This document shows positions 41,773-51,600 of a DNA stretch of 64,000 bases, piece by piece (position 1 is the stretch's first letter; the number at the start of each line of letters is the position of its first letter). This DNA is from Selaginella moellendorffii (lineage: Eukaryota > Streptophyta > Lycopodiopsida > Selaginellales > Selaginellaceae). The translations under genes were made by a program, and so were the position numbers. The stretch spans positions 1,659,950 through 1,723,949 of the forward strand of contig NW_003314295.1 in NCBI RefSeq assembly GCF_000143415.4, read 5' to 3'. The notes under the pieces are model-generated. The model was not told where the DNA came from. It saw nothing but the letters and a program-made list of their open reading frames with translations, and did no database searches.

Positions 41773-44710
41773 ATGTCACTGGGGCTGGCATGGGCGATTC
41801 TCGCGCTTCTCGGCGTCGTCACGATCCTACCGGCGGAGTCGCAGACCCTGCTGGCATCCGAGGCCTACGCGATGCGGCACCTCAGGTACTCGCTGAGAAT
41901 TCGGGACTTTTACTGGCCCAAGACGCGGGATCCATGCCTGAATTGGAGAGGAGTTCTTTGCGAGAATGGACAGGTGGTGAGCATCTATCTCTCCGGGTTG
42001 AAGAGGACGCTGGTGGGGATGGCGCGGCCGACGCTGGCGCTGGACAATCTCCAGGGACTTCCCGCGCTGCGGCTGCTCAATGCCACGGGATTCGTGATGC
42101 TGGGGACGCTCCCGGATTGGATTGGCCAGCTCTCGGCATTGCAAGTGTTGGATTTCTCGGCGTGCTCGATCAATGGGTCGGTTCCAGGGGGAATTGGTCA
42201 GCTGGGCAGCTTGCGGAGGCTGTCGCTCGCAAGGAACAATCTCATGGGTGGAATCCCGGCCAGCGTCGGGAATCTCTCCCGCCTCGAGCTGCTCGACCTC
42301 AGTGGAAACATGCTCAGCGGGGTGCTGCCGCCGGAGCTCGGGAGGATGGCATCGTTGAGAGATCTCGACTTGAGCGGCAACATCTTCTCGGGTCCCATTC
42401 CAGCTTCTCTGGCAGTGAGCTCCTCGTCGAGCTTGCGGAGCGTGAGGCTGTCCGATAACAGGCTTGACGGGTCGGTCCCCGAGAATCTCACGGGGTGGTC
42501 GACGCTCCAGGAGCTGGTTCTCGGGAAGAATTTGCTCGCGGGAGAGCTGCCTGGAGCTCTGCAAGATCTTCGCAACTTGACGCTCTTGGACCTCTCGCTC
42601 AACAATTTCACGGGGACGATACCGCCGGGGCTGGCAAGTCTTTCGAGTTTGCAGTCTCTGGACCTCTCCAACAATACGTTTTACGGGCCGCTGCCTGCGG
42701 CGGTGTCGTCTCTGCGAGGACTGCTCGTCTTGAACGTCTCGGACAACTTTCTCAACGACACAGTGCCGGCAGGGACCGTGGCCGGCGCCATACTTAGCGA
42801 GAACTGTTTCGTGAATGCGAGCGGGCAGCGGTCCTTGAGCGACTGCCAGGCGTTCTACGCTGCCAGGGGCCTGGTTTTCCAAAACGCTTCGTCTTTCAAC
42901 TTGCCGACGCCAATGCCGACGAGAAGATCAAAGTCCAAGCCCCGCCACCTTGCCGTTATACTGGGGGGAACTTTTGGTGGTCTTGGGCTGGTTCTCCTGG
43001 TGGCTGCGCTGGTTCTTCTTATACGAAAGCGCGAGAGGCGGCCGGCTCGAGAGCCTCCAAAGAAATCGGACGAGGCGATGGCTGGTGGCGCCGCCGCGGG
43101 TGCTGGCGCTGGTGCAGCGACGACGAGCGGGACGGGCCAACCCGTCGTGCCTCCCGCCGTTGCTGTCAAGATGTCGAGTATCGGAGAGTCGTTCACGTTT
43201 AGTCAGCTAGTCCGGGCAACTCAGGAGTTTTCTTCGTCCAACTTCATCAAGGCCGGGCACTCGGGCGACTTGTATCGAGGTGTTCTAGACGGGGGCGTGC
43301 TCGTCGTCGTCAAGAGGATCGAAGTTGCCAAGATGAAGAAGGATTTGCTCACTTTGGAGCTCGAAGTTTTCGGCAAGGCGTCTCACACCAGGCTGGTTCC
43401 TCTCCTCGGGCACTGCCTGGAAATGGACGAGCTCAAGTTTTTGGTGTACAAGTACATGCCCAACGGTGATCTGGGACAAGCACTACACAAAAAGGTTGTT
43501 CCAAGCCCACCCGCGGATATATTGCAGTCCTTGGACTGGATCACAAGATTGAAAATCGCGATTGGAGTGGCAGAAGGCCTGAGCTACTTGCATCACGAGT
43601 GCGTCCCTCCACTTGTACATAGGTACGTTCTTGCAGTTTAAAGGTTGCTGTTACGTAAAAGCTGATGGCGCATTTTCCTTCTTCCTTGCCATGGCAGGGA
43701 TGTACAAGCGAGCAGCATTCTTCTCGATGACAAGTTTGAGGTACGGCTGGGAAGTCTGAGCGAAACGCGGGAGCAAGGAGGCGAAGCGCAGCCTGGGTTG
43801 ATAACTCGGCTGCTGAGATTGTCACAGTAAGTTTTTTTAACGCTTTTCGTTGCATTCTTTCTTTAACTGTCGTTCTAAGTTTTCTCGTTTGTCGCTGCAG
43901 GACGACCGAGCAAGGCGATCAAGGTGAGAAAACATTTAATGTTTCCAAAGGTCTCCAGCTGCTCATGCTTCTTTCTTGTTTACAGCAGGCTCCGCGGTGG
44001 CATCATGTGCATACGATGTTTATTGCTTCGGGAAGGTGCTGCTGGAGCTGGTGACGGGAAAGCTCGACATCAGTGGCACCTCGGATCCAAACGCCGACGC
44101 CTGGCTGGAGTGGGCTCTTCCACTCATCGACCGGCACAACAAAGAGGGAATAATGAAGCTGGTGGACCCGTCGCTGATAGTGGACGAGGACCTGCTCGAG
44201 GAGGTGTGGGCGATGGCCATCGTCGCCAAGCTGTGCCTCCACGGCCGGGCGTCCAAGCGGCCGCAGATCCGCCACGTCCTCAAGGCGCTGGAGAACCCGC
44301 AGCGGGTGACGAGGGAGGAGAACTTTAGCTCGTCGCTGCGCTCCCGGACGTCGTCTCACAGCTCGTGGAATGCGTCGCTGTTTGGGAGCTGGCGGCACAG
44401 CTCGTCGGAGAACGTGATCGCGTCCGGGGTGCTGAGGGAAGAATACGTGGGTGGTGGCGGAGGTGGCGGTGGTGGCGGTGGTGGCGATCCCAGCAGGAAG
44501 CACTCGGGAACGTCGCACTCGCAGGGGTCGATCACAGGGGAGCAGTCGTTCCACCGGAGGCCCGGGTCGAGCGAGATCTTTCCCGAGCCGGTGGAGGACG
44601 TTCCAGTCAAGGCGTCGAGCTTGGGATCTGGGGACAACAATGGCAGTAGCAACAACAACAGTGTGAAGCTCCGGCAGTATCAACAGCAGCAGCAGCAACA
44701 GCAGGTATGA
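41773..44710 (+). CDS. LRR receptor-like kinase with a degenerate kinase domain (At2g16250-like)
   Basis: Four exons (41773-43622, 43698-43826, 43901-43923, 43986-44710; the third only 23 nt) join in phase for about 908 residues. Order: signal peptide (LAWAILALLGVVTILPAESQ), an N-terminal CLNWRGVLC, about ten LRRs (LDLSGNMLSGVLPPELG type), a juxtamembrane region, a membrane helix at about residues 395-418 (ILGGTFGGLGLVLLVAALVLLI) and a kinase-like domain. The P-loop is changed to KAGHSGDLY, the catalytic loop reads HRDVQASSILL (Asn lost) and the DFG site reads LGSLSE, so it should be a pseudokinase; VVVKRI keeps the lysine. The domain matches the Arabidopsis At2g16250 group, where the same DVQASS is found. 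The tail has a run of 12 glycines and a poly-Gln end. It probably signals by scaffolding. Confidence 0.9.
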
Positions 44711-45354
44711 GAATGATTGACACACACACGAGATTCACGAGGAGAGGCTTGCTTTATATTCTTTCGCAATAAGATCCCCCGAGAACTTTGGAAGAACACG
44801 AAGAAGAAAACACACACACACACACACCCAAGGTTGGTCTGTTCGTTCGTTTTGTTCCCCCGAATTGGTGGAGCAACAAAGAAATCCCTGTAGCATAAAC
44901 TTTCTTTTTTTCTTCTCCTGCTCCATCATAAGCTAGTCTTTTTCTCTGTATTTTTTCTTCCTTTTGGATCCAAGTTTTGATGATAAAAAAAAAAGAGATT
45001 TTTTTTGCTCTGGTTTCTCCGCCGAGAAGAAGAAAAAAAAAGAAAAAAAGAAATCTTTCAGGAGAGAAAGAACTTAGCTTAGCTTTTGATGCATCGATTT
45101 CATCCAGTCCAACAACGAGCGAGACTTTTTTGCCTCCACGTCGTTCGTGGTGGTGATGGAATTGAAGTTGTTTCTTCCACCTTGATTGATTATTTATGCC
45201 ATGCGCAGTCCTAGTACCTGAATCCTGATAGATAGATAGACGAGTCACTTCTTCCGTCAGGAAACACATTAAAGAGACTGGCAGTAGAATTGATTGGTAC
45301 CTGAGAGGAAAGTGTGAGCTTGCCACGCCTCGCTCGCTCGCTCACTACGTTTTC
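44711..45354. other. Tail-to-tail spacer (receptor kinase / transporter)
   Basis: Holds the 3' ends of two convergent genes. A CA microsatellite lies at about 44811-44827, and T- and A-rich runs at 44900-45060. No coding signal. Confidence 0.6.
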
Positions 45355-46392
45355 TTACTCGGACGACTTCTTGAGGAAACCGGCCTCTTCATCCTCCTCC
45401 TCCTCGGCCTCCTCTTCCTTGTCCCCCAAACTCTCCATCGGCTTGGACACCACCACCTCGGATGGCTGGCTACTCGGCTTCGGCATGGCCGTCGACTGCT
45501 GGTACAAAACCCCGCCAACAATCGTGAGCAGCAAGAACAAGATCCCGACGGTGCTGGCGTGCTTGTCCCAGATGAGCACGTTGATAATCACCGTGAGCAG
45601 CTTGTTCACCACCCCGGTGACTGTAAATGCGGTGGCCGAGATGGCCTTCCTGGCCGCGAAGCCGAAGAAGCTGATGGCCAGGCCAAAAACGCACGAGAGC
45701 GCCACCGAGAAGACGGCCTGGAACTGGAACAGGCTCTCCCAACTCGCCCGGGCCACCTCCGAGTACTCGCCAGTGACGATCCAGAAGAATGGAGCCATGG
45801 CGAGCGAGAGGAGATTGTTGTAGTAGACGAAGCCCCAGGTGTTGAGTCCCAGGTTGGTGACCATATGCTTGATGTACACCATCTCGGTGGTGATGGTGAC
45901 GAGGTAGGCGGCGGCCCACGAGTAGGCGGTGACCGAGAAGGCCGAGTCGGTGAGCACGTAGCCGATGGCGCCGCCGAGGATGACGAGCAGCGCCGCGAGC
46001 GTGTAGCGCGAGGGGAACTGCTGGCGGCGGAAGAAGGTGTCGGCGATGGCGACGAGCAGCGGCGTGGAGGAGCGGAAGACGATGAAGGTGTCGACGTTGG
46101 CGTGCTTGAGGAGGTGCGTGTTGGTGAAGATGGCGAGGTAGAAGACGAGCGCGGCGGGGAGGAAGCGCTTGACGGTGTCCCAGGCGAGGGCGTCGTGGTG
46201 GAGGAGGCCGGCCAGGCCCAGGAGGTGGACGCCGCCGGCGCTGGTGAGGTACTGGAGCGCCGTGAGGAGGCTAGGGTATGGGAAGTAGGTCACGGCGTAC
46301 TTGTTGATCACCGCCAGGAGGCTCGAGCACAGCGCGTAGCCCAGCACCAGCAGCGCCGTCGTCGACAGGACCGCGCCGCTGTTCTTCATCAT
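45355..46392 (-). CDS. Golgi nucleotide-sugar transporter (GONST3/GDP-sugar type)
   Basis: An intronless 345-residue protein with about ten membrane segments from the start (TTALLVLGYALCSSLLAVINKYAV, then LTALQYLTSAGGVHLLGLAG and later FTNTHLLKHANVDTFIVFRSSTPLLVAIAD). It belongs to the NST/TPT superfamily. The GDP-sugar-binding GX(L/V)NK motif is present near residue 260 (VTGVVNKLLTVIINVLIWD). The tail is acidic (EEEAEEEEDEEAG) and cytosolic. GONST3-type transporters of plants carry GDP-sugars such as GDP-L-galactose into the Golgi for cell-wall polysaccharides; substrate here is inferred. It shares a 468-bp divergent promoter with the CBS gene. Confidence 0.9.
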   Translation of the reverse strand: MMKNSGAVLSTTALLVLGYALCSSLLAVINKYAVTYFPYPSLLTALQYLTSAGGVHLLGLAGLLHHDALAWDTVKRFLPAALVFYLAIFTNTHLLKHANVDTFIVFRSSTPLLVAIADTFFRRQQFPSRYTLAALLVILGGAIGYVLTDSAFSVTAYSWAAAYLVTITTEMVYIKHMVTNLGLNTWGFVYYNNLLSLAMAPFFWIVTGEYSEVARASWESLFQFQAVFSVALSCVFGLAISFFGFAARKAISATAFTVTGVVNKLLTVIINVLIWDKHASTVGILFLLLTIVGGVLYQQSTAMPKPSSQPSEVVVSKPMESLGDKEEEAEEEEDEEAGFLKKSSE

Positions 46393-46671
46393 CGCGCCGC
46401 GCCTCTCCTCTCGCCGCCGCCCCTACCTAGTGCCGTGTGACCTCCACCAAGCGCGCGCGCGAGATCCGCCGATCCGGAAGAGCTGAAAGAGATCGAATCG
46501 ATCGCCTAGCCCCGCCGCCGGTCGCGAATCCGGAGGGAAATCTCTAGATCCCGGTGCCGCGCCGTGAGCGTCGTGCGCGCGAGGAGCTCGCGGCCAACAA
46601 GAAATCGCTGCTACTTTCAAACTGATAGACAATGTAGGTCTTCTTACTTTTTTGATTTTCTCGTTGGCGGA

Positions 46672-46814
46672 GAATATGCTCCAAGCCGCCATGGCATATT
46701 CCTATAGCGGTAGAATATCCTATAATGCGTCAGAATATACCAGAATATACCCCCTCGAGAGTATATTCTAGGTGCGGTAGAATATCTTAAATAATATTCC
46801 TCTGGAGTATATTC
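46672..46814. promoter_or_regulatory. Cluster of seven P1BS-like palindromes before the CBS gene
   Basis: GNATATNC occurs at 46672-46679, 46694-46701, 46713-46720, 46733-46740, 46743-46750, 46761-46768 and 46807-46814. The sites read GAATATGC, GCATATTC, GAATATCC, GAATATAC (twice) and GTATATTC (twice). Near-matches (GAATATCT, AATATTCC) lie between them. The cluster sits 47-189 bp before the CBS-gene ATG in the divergent promoter with the GONST3-like gene. Confidence 0.65.
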
Positions 46815-46860
46815 TTCGAAATGAAGATGATCATCCTTTTTGGAGCCCTTTGGCGTGTGG

Positions 46861-48271
46861 ATGACGCAATTTCTGGAATCGTTCGAGGTGTTCGATCTCG
46901 CGCTGGGTAAGCCGCCGCTCCACTGCCTCCCCTGCAATGCGAGCGTCGGGGACGCCATTGCGATGGCGCGGGAGCTGGGAGTGGCGGAGATTAGCGTGTG
47001 GGACGCCAATCTCGCCAATTGCCTGGGCGTGGTCAACAATCTCGACGTCCTCTGCTTCCTCGCCGCGGATCACACCCTGCTGTGCGATCTGGAGGCCGCG
47101 CTCGCGCGTCCAATCGCCGGGCTGGTGCACAGGAGCTGGATCCAGCGCGTGGATCTCCACGAAAGGTACTTTTATCTATTTGGTAGATAGATTATTCCTT
47201 CTTCTACATGAATTGGATGTTCCACTATCGTGTAGACTGTCCAAGGCGCTGGAGCTCGTGATCAAGGGCGTGCAGTACCTCATTGTCCCTCTCCCCAAGA
47301 GATCTCGATCCACTCGCGCGATGGAGTTCGAGAGGAACAGTAGCAGCGGATCCTCGCGCTGGCCTCGCAAGGAAGTGTGCTGGATCAGCCAGGAGGCCGT
47401 GATGCGCTTCCTCATGAGCTGCATAGCCGCGTTTTGCCCGCTTCCACTCTTCACCATCGAGGAGCTCGGGATCATCAACCGCAGCTTTGCCTCCATCCAG
47501 CACGAGGACCCTGCGATCGAGGCGATCCAGATCATCCACCAGGCCTCCCAGGCGATGAGCGCAGTAGCAATCGTCGTCCCGGCAACTCCATCACCATCTC
47601 CTTCATCGGCGTCTTCCACTACCGAGAACCAGAGGAAGCTCAAGCTGGTGGGCGATATCTCGTCGTCCACGCTCCGCCGCCACGACGAGAATTTCGCCGC
47701 CGTCGCCGCGGCTCTCGCCACACTCTCCGCCGCCGACTTCCTCTCGTACGTCCGCGGAAGCAACAAGCGTAGCTCCAAGATCCTGGGAAAGTTGATCGAA
47801 ACTCGTCTCGCTCAAAAGGTGGCGGCGGCGGCGGCGGCGGCGGTGGCGGACGAAGATCAAGTTGCAGGAAAACCCCCGACGCCGCTGGATTCCTGCGAGG
47901 AGTCCTCGGACTCGGAGCAGGACTCCCATAGATCTGGAGGACTGACTTCGAGCTTCCAAAACTCTGGGAGCCGCGGCTGCTTGACGTGCCGGCCGTGGAG
48001 CTCGCTGGCGGCGGTCATGGCGCAAGCACTGTCGCACCAATGCGGCTACATCTGGGTGACGGAGTCAGAGAGCGAGAACACGGTGGTGGGGATTGTGACT
48101 TACGTTGATATGATCCGTGTGCTCGTCAAGAAGCTGGAAAAGGTGGGGCGCCTTGGATCCAGCCAGAAATTGTTCTCGTCGACGCCAAAGCTGGTCACGC
48201 GGCCGGATCAAAGCAGCCAGCAGCCACCACTCGTTCTGCCCGCCGACCACTTGAAGAGCAAGCATTCGTGA
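46861..48271 (+). CDS. CBS-domain protein (CBSX5-like)
   Basis: Two exons (46861-47165 and 47236-48271) with a 70 bp intron join in phase for 446 residues. Plant CBSX5-type proteins have several divergent CBS (cystathionine beta-synthase) modules that usually sense adenosyl nucleotides. Seen: a first module near residues 30-75 (SVGDAIAMARELGVAEISVWDA.. LGVVNNLDVLCFLA), a second near 165-205 (EDPAIEAIQIIHQASQAMSAVAIV) with ISSSTLR and DFLSYV, and a last one near 365-405 (SLAAVMAQALSHQCGYIWVTE... VVGIVTYVDMIRVL). An alanine run (GCG repeats at about 47822-47850) and a Ser/Asp-rich linker separate the last modules. The function is unknown. I start at the ATG 46861 because upstream codons show no similarity. 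Confidence 0.82.
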
Positions 48272-48647
48272 AAAAGAGGAGCTGTATACATTTGTGCGTG
48301 TGTATATCTTGTTCGTTCGCTATAAATTTGACAAAGTTTTCAGTAATATCTGGAGGAACTATGTATACCTGTGTCGACTGTCAAAATGTCGGCGATACAA
48401 TTGCCAAAAGGCCTGTGCATACGAAAATGGAAATTGATAATATCGGGAAAAGAGAAAAATAGAGAGAGGGAAAAGGCTAACCTGGTATTGTCCTGCGAAG
48501 AGACTAGCTGTGCCTTGTACCTACGCATGTGGGCAAGTTCCTTTCGGCTAAGAACTGACAAGCATCGAGAAGCTTGACTTTGTCTTCTTCTTCTTCTTCC
48601 ACAAATCGACCAACTTTGAGCTCTCTGTCTCGTTTTTCATTTTACAG

Positions 48648-51600
48648 CTATGATGCCGAGTGTTGCATCAACTCGAACCACTGTCAATTCCAAGAGTTAA
48701 GAGTATATTTGCCGTACAAAGAGGCGTACCTGTCTTAACAAATCTGCCAGTGTCCGGGGGAGTGCCTCAATATCCTTTAGAATGACGTAGTAGGGGAATG
48801 GGAAGGTGTCCAGGTATTTTGAGAACATCGGTGCTCCATTTGCGAACGTAACAGACTGCATCACAATTGTGGTCATTGTATTGAAAGGACTCGTATCAGA
48901 GGAGAAGCGTACCTGCATGTCCAAGAGAGATTCTTCGGGATTATCCAGGACCAGGAAAGCTAACAGCTGCCTTCTGCTCAGCGCGTCGCGGACACATCGC
49001 CTGAGACTTTCCTGCAGAAAACACGAGAGTGAGCTGAGGCAACACGTTCGGTGGAATTGACGGACCTTTTCGTGAAACCGGCCATCAGCTATGACCAGAA
49101 CCAGCTGCTGCAAATCCCTTTGCCCAGCCGGTGCATACCGAGTCGCCACCACGTTCAAGAAACGTGTAAGGTACTGTAGCAAATCGACCATTGGCTCATC
49201 TGATATTGTATTGTCCTGGCGAAACGAAAACTCCGATATAATCTGGTCCAAAAAGCCAACACCAAAACATTAGACCATGAGAAAACCATAAGATTGTACA
49301 AAAAGTACCTTGACTGCTGCTTCAGTTGAGAAAGGCTGATCCAAATCATGCAAAAGACGAACATTTCCTTTCTTCCCGAAGCTGGCCACGGCCATTTGGC
49401 CGACTTCCAGTTGCGTCATTCCTCTGCATATTGTAAGCAGCGCCTCCAGAGCCATGTGTCCGCAGTGGCTCTCCGACATGCTCCGAGAGTCATCTAGAGC
49501 AACGACGACCTGGTACTGCCGCTTGTTGGGCTTTGTTCGTCGCAGCCATATCTTATCTTTCCTGAACTCACTTGCTACAAACGGTATAATCTGAAAAATC
49601 AAGTATTCAAGGTTTAGTACAGGATCAAGACAATCTGTCACTCACCTTCTTCATGTTTAAGCGTTTGCCCGATTTGTAGTCACCCTGGAGTCTTGAGGCC
49701 AGCGTCGGCTCCAGTATCAAGCGGAGCTGCTCAGCCAGATCTTGAGACAGTCGGCCCGTCAGTTGCTCGTATTTTTGCCAAACTTTTCTTGCACTCTCCA
49801 CGTCATTGATGCCTGCTATCACTTCCGTCTCCAACTCTTGCCGAATGACTTGAGTATCGTCGTTCCACATCGAATTCTTTTGAAAGTTTTCGGGCCTTTC
49901 AAAAGAGATGAAACTTCCATCAGCGTGGAATCCTTCTTCGTCACGTGCTGCCGCCATCACCTCCTCTGATTCAGGAGCCTCTTGTCGTTCTGATGGTTTC
50001 TTCGTTGTATACGCTGTTTTGTCGTCCACGTCCATCATCTCCGTCAGTGTCTGCTGAGGTTGCTTGGAAGGACGGGACTCGTCGAGGGGAATGTTCTCTT
50101 CTTCCATGATCTCGTCGCTCTCATGCATCATTTTGCTGAAGTCGTCAGAGAGCTTCATCTGTTCGTCGGTTGCCGCACCCATTGCTTGTGCATTGCTCTT
50201 CTCGTCGTTTGAAACGTACTTGTAGGTGTCATCCTCACAGGTCTCCTTTGGTACGTCCATTTGGAGAGAATTATCAGCTTCTTTATCTTGTTCGTCTTCC
50301 ACCATCCTGGCCCTCTGCTGCCATTTCTTTAGAGCATTGCCAAGACTTCTGTAGGGATTAGCATCGAGCCTACTGAGGTCTTCATTTTTTTCGGACTCTG
50401 TCGGCAAGCTGGAAGAAGAAGCATAGTTTTCACTGCTGGCTGCCCCGGCACTTGGAGCTGCTTCGTTTTGCTGCTCGTGATTGTTGTCCCCTGCAGAAGG
50501 TTCCTCCCTCTTTGTACCATCCTCGAGGCTTTTTGACAAAGGATTATTTTTCGCCTTTGTCGCAATGCCGTATGGCATGGCACTTTTGTTGTCGGCGGCA
50601 GCATTTTCCGCATCGTCCATGTTTGTGTCCAGGTTCTCAAGTTGAGAATCATGTTGCTTTTCCTCGGCACTGGAAGGCTCCGCTTGCTTGCTTTCGTCTG
50701 TTCCAGCGGGTTCCTCAGTTTTGTCAACTTCTGCTTCTTTAGCTCCATCGTTTCCTGTTCCATTCTCGTCATCGTCGGACTCTTCTTCTACTTTATCCAG
50801 GTCCATGTCCTCTGGTAAGGAATTGTTGACGCCATTATTCGTTTGCTCTTCCTCCATGCTTGGAGCACATTCCTCATGGTTAGCATCTTGTTCCTGTTCG
50901 GCCGGGATTTCCTCTTCCATAACATCTATTTCTGCAGGTGATGGTTGTATGCCACTGGGATCTTCAAATGCGCTGTCTTCCGGAAAGTCTTCTTTATCCT
51001 CGGTGTGATTCTCCTTGTCCTCGGACTCAACCCGTGATTCCTTGTCTATCGGCTTCTTTTCGTCCAAGTCTTCCTCCTTGTCTTCTGACGAATCTTCGTT
51101 CTTACCCCGTAACTCCAAATCGTCATAACCTGCGTCTTTAACAGACTGTCCCTGCTCAACTGACTCCGTTCCCTCCCGAGACTCGTCTTCCTTGTCCCAC
51201 ATCTTCTCATCAACCACCTCTTCATTTTCACCTTGTTCTCCCATTTTTGATTCCAGCTTTTCATCACCATCTTCATCTCCGTCGCTTTCGTTTGACTCGT
51301 CTTCACTAACGTCAAACATTTCTCCGTTGAAGTCTTCCTCCATTTCGATTCCTTTGTCAAGCTTCTCATTATCCTTGCGATCCGTGGGAGCATCCTGCCC
51401 AAATAGAAAAACGTTGAAACAACACTCAGTAAAAAAAAGACTTCACCTCGCTTCCAAGGAGTTGTTGCTCGTCTTCTATTTGTTCACTGACGTCTTTTGT
51501 TCCTTGGCCTTCTCCCATACCGGTCCCTTCAGCGGCCTGAAACTTGTCTGATTCTTCGCCATCTTCCTCACGAGCTCCACAAAACCCTTCACGATTCAGT

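Noticed and set aside
41827-42882. Minus-strand frame (351 codons) opposite the receptor-kinase LRRs
   Set aside because: Antisense shadow of leucine-rich repeats; no domain or splice evidence.
45559-46440. Plus-strand frame (293 codons) opposite the nucleotide-sugar transporter
   Set aside because: Glu/Gly/Arg-rich antisense shadow of a high-GC membrane protein gene.
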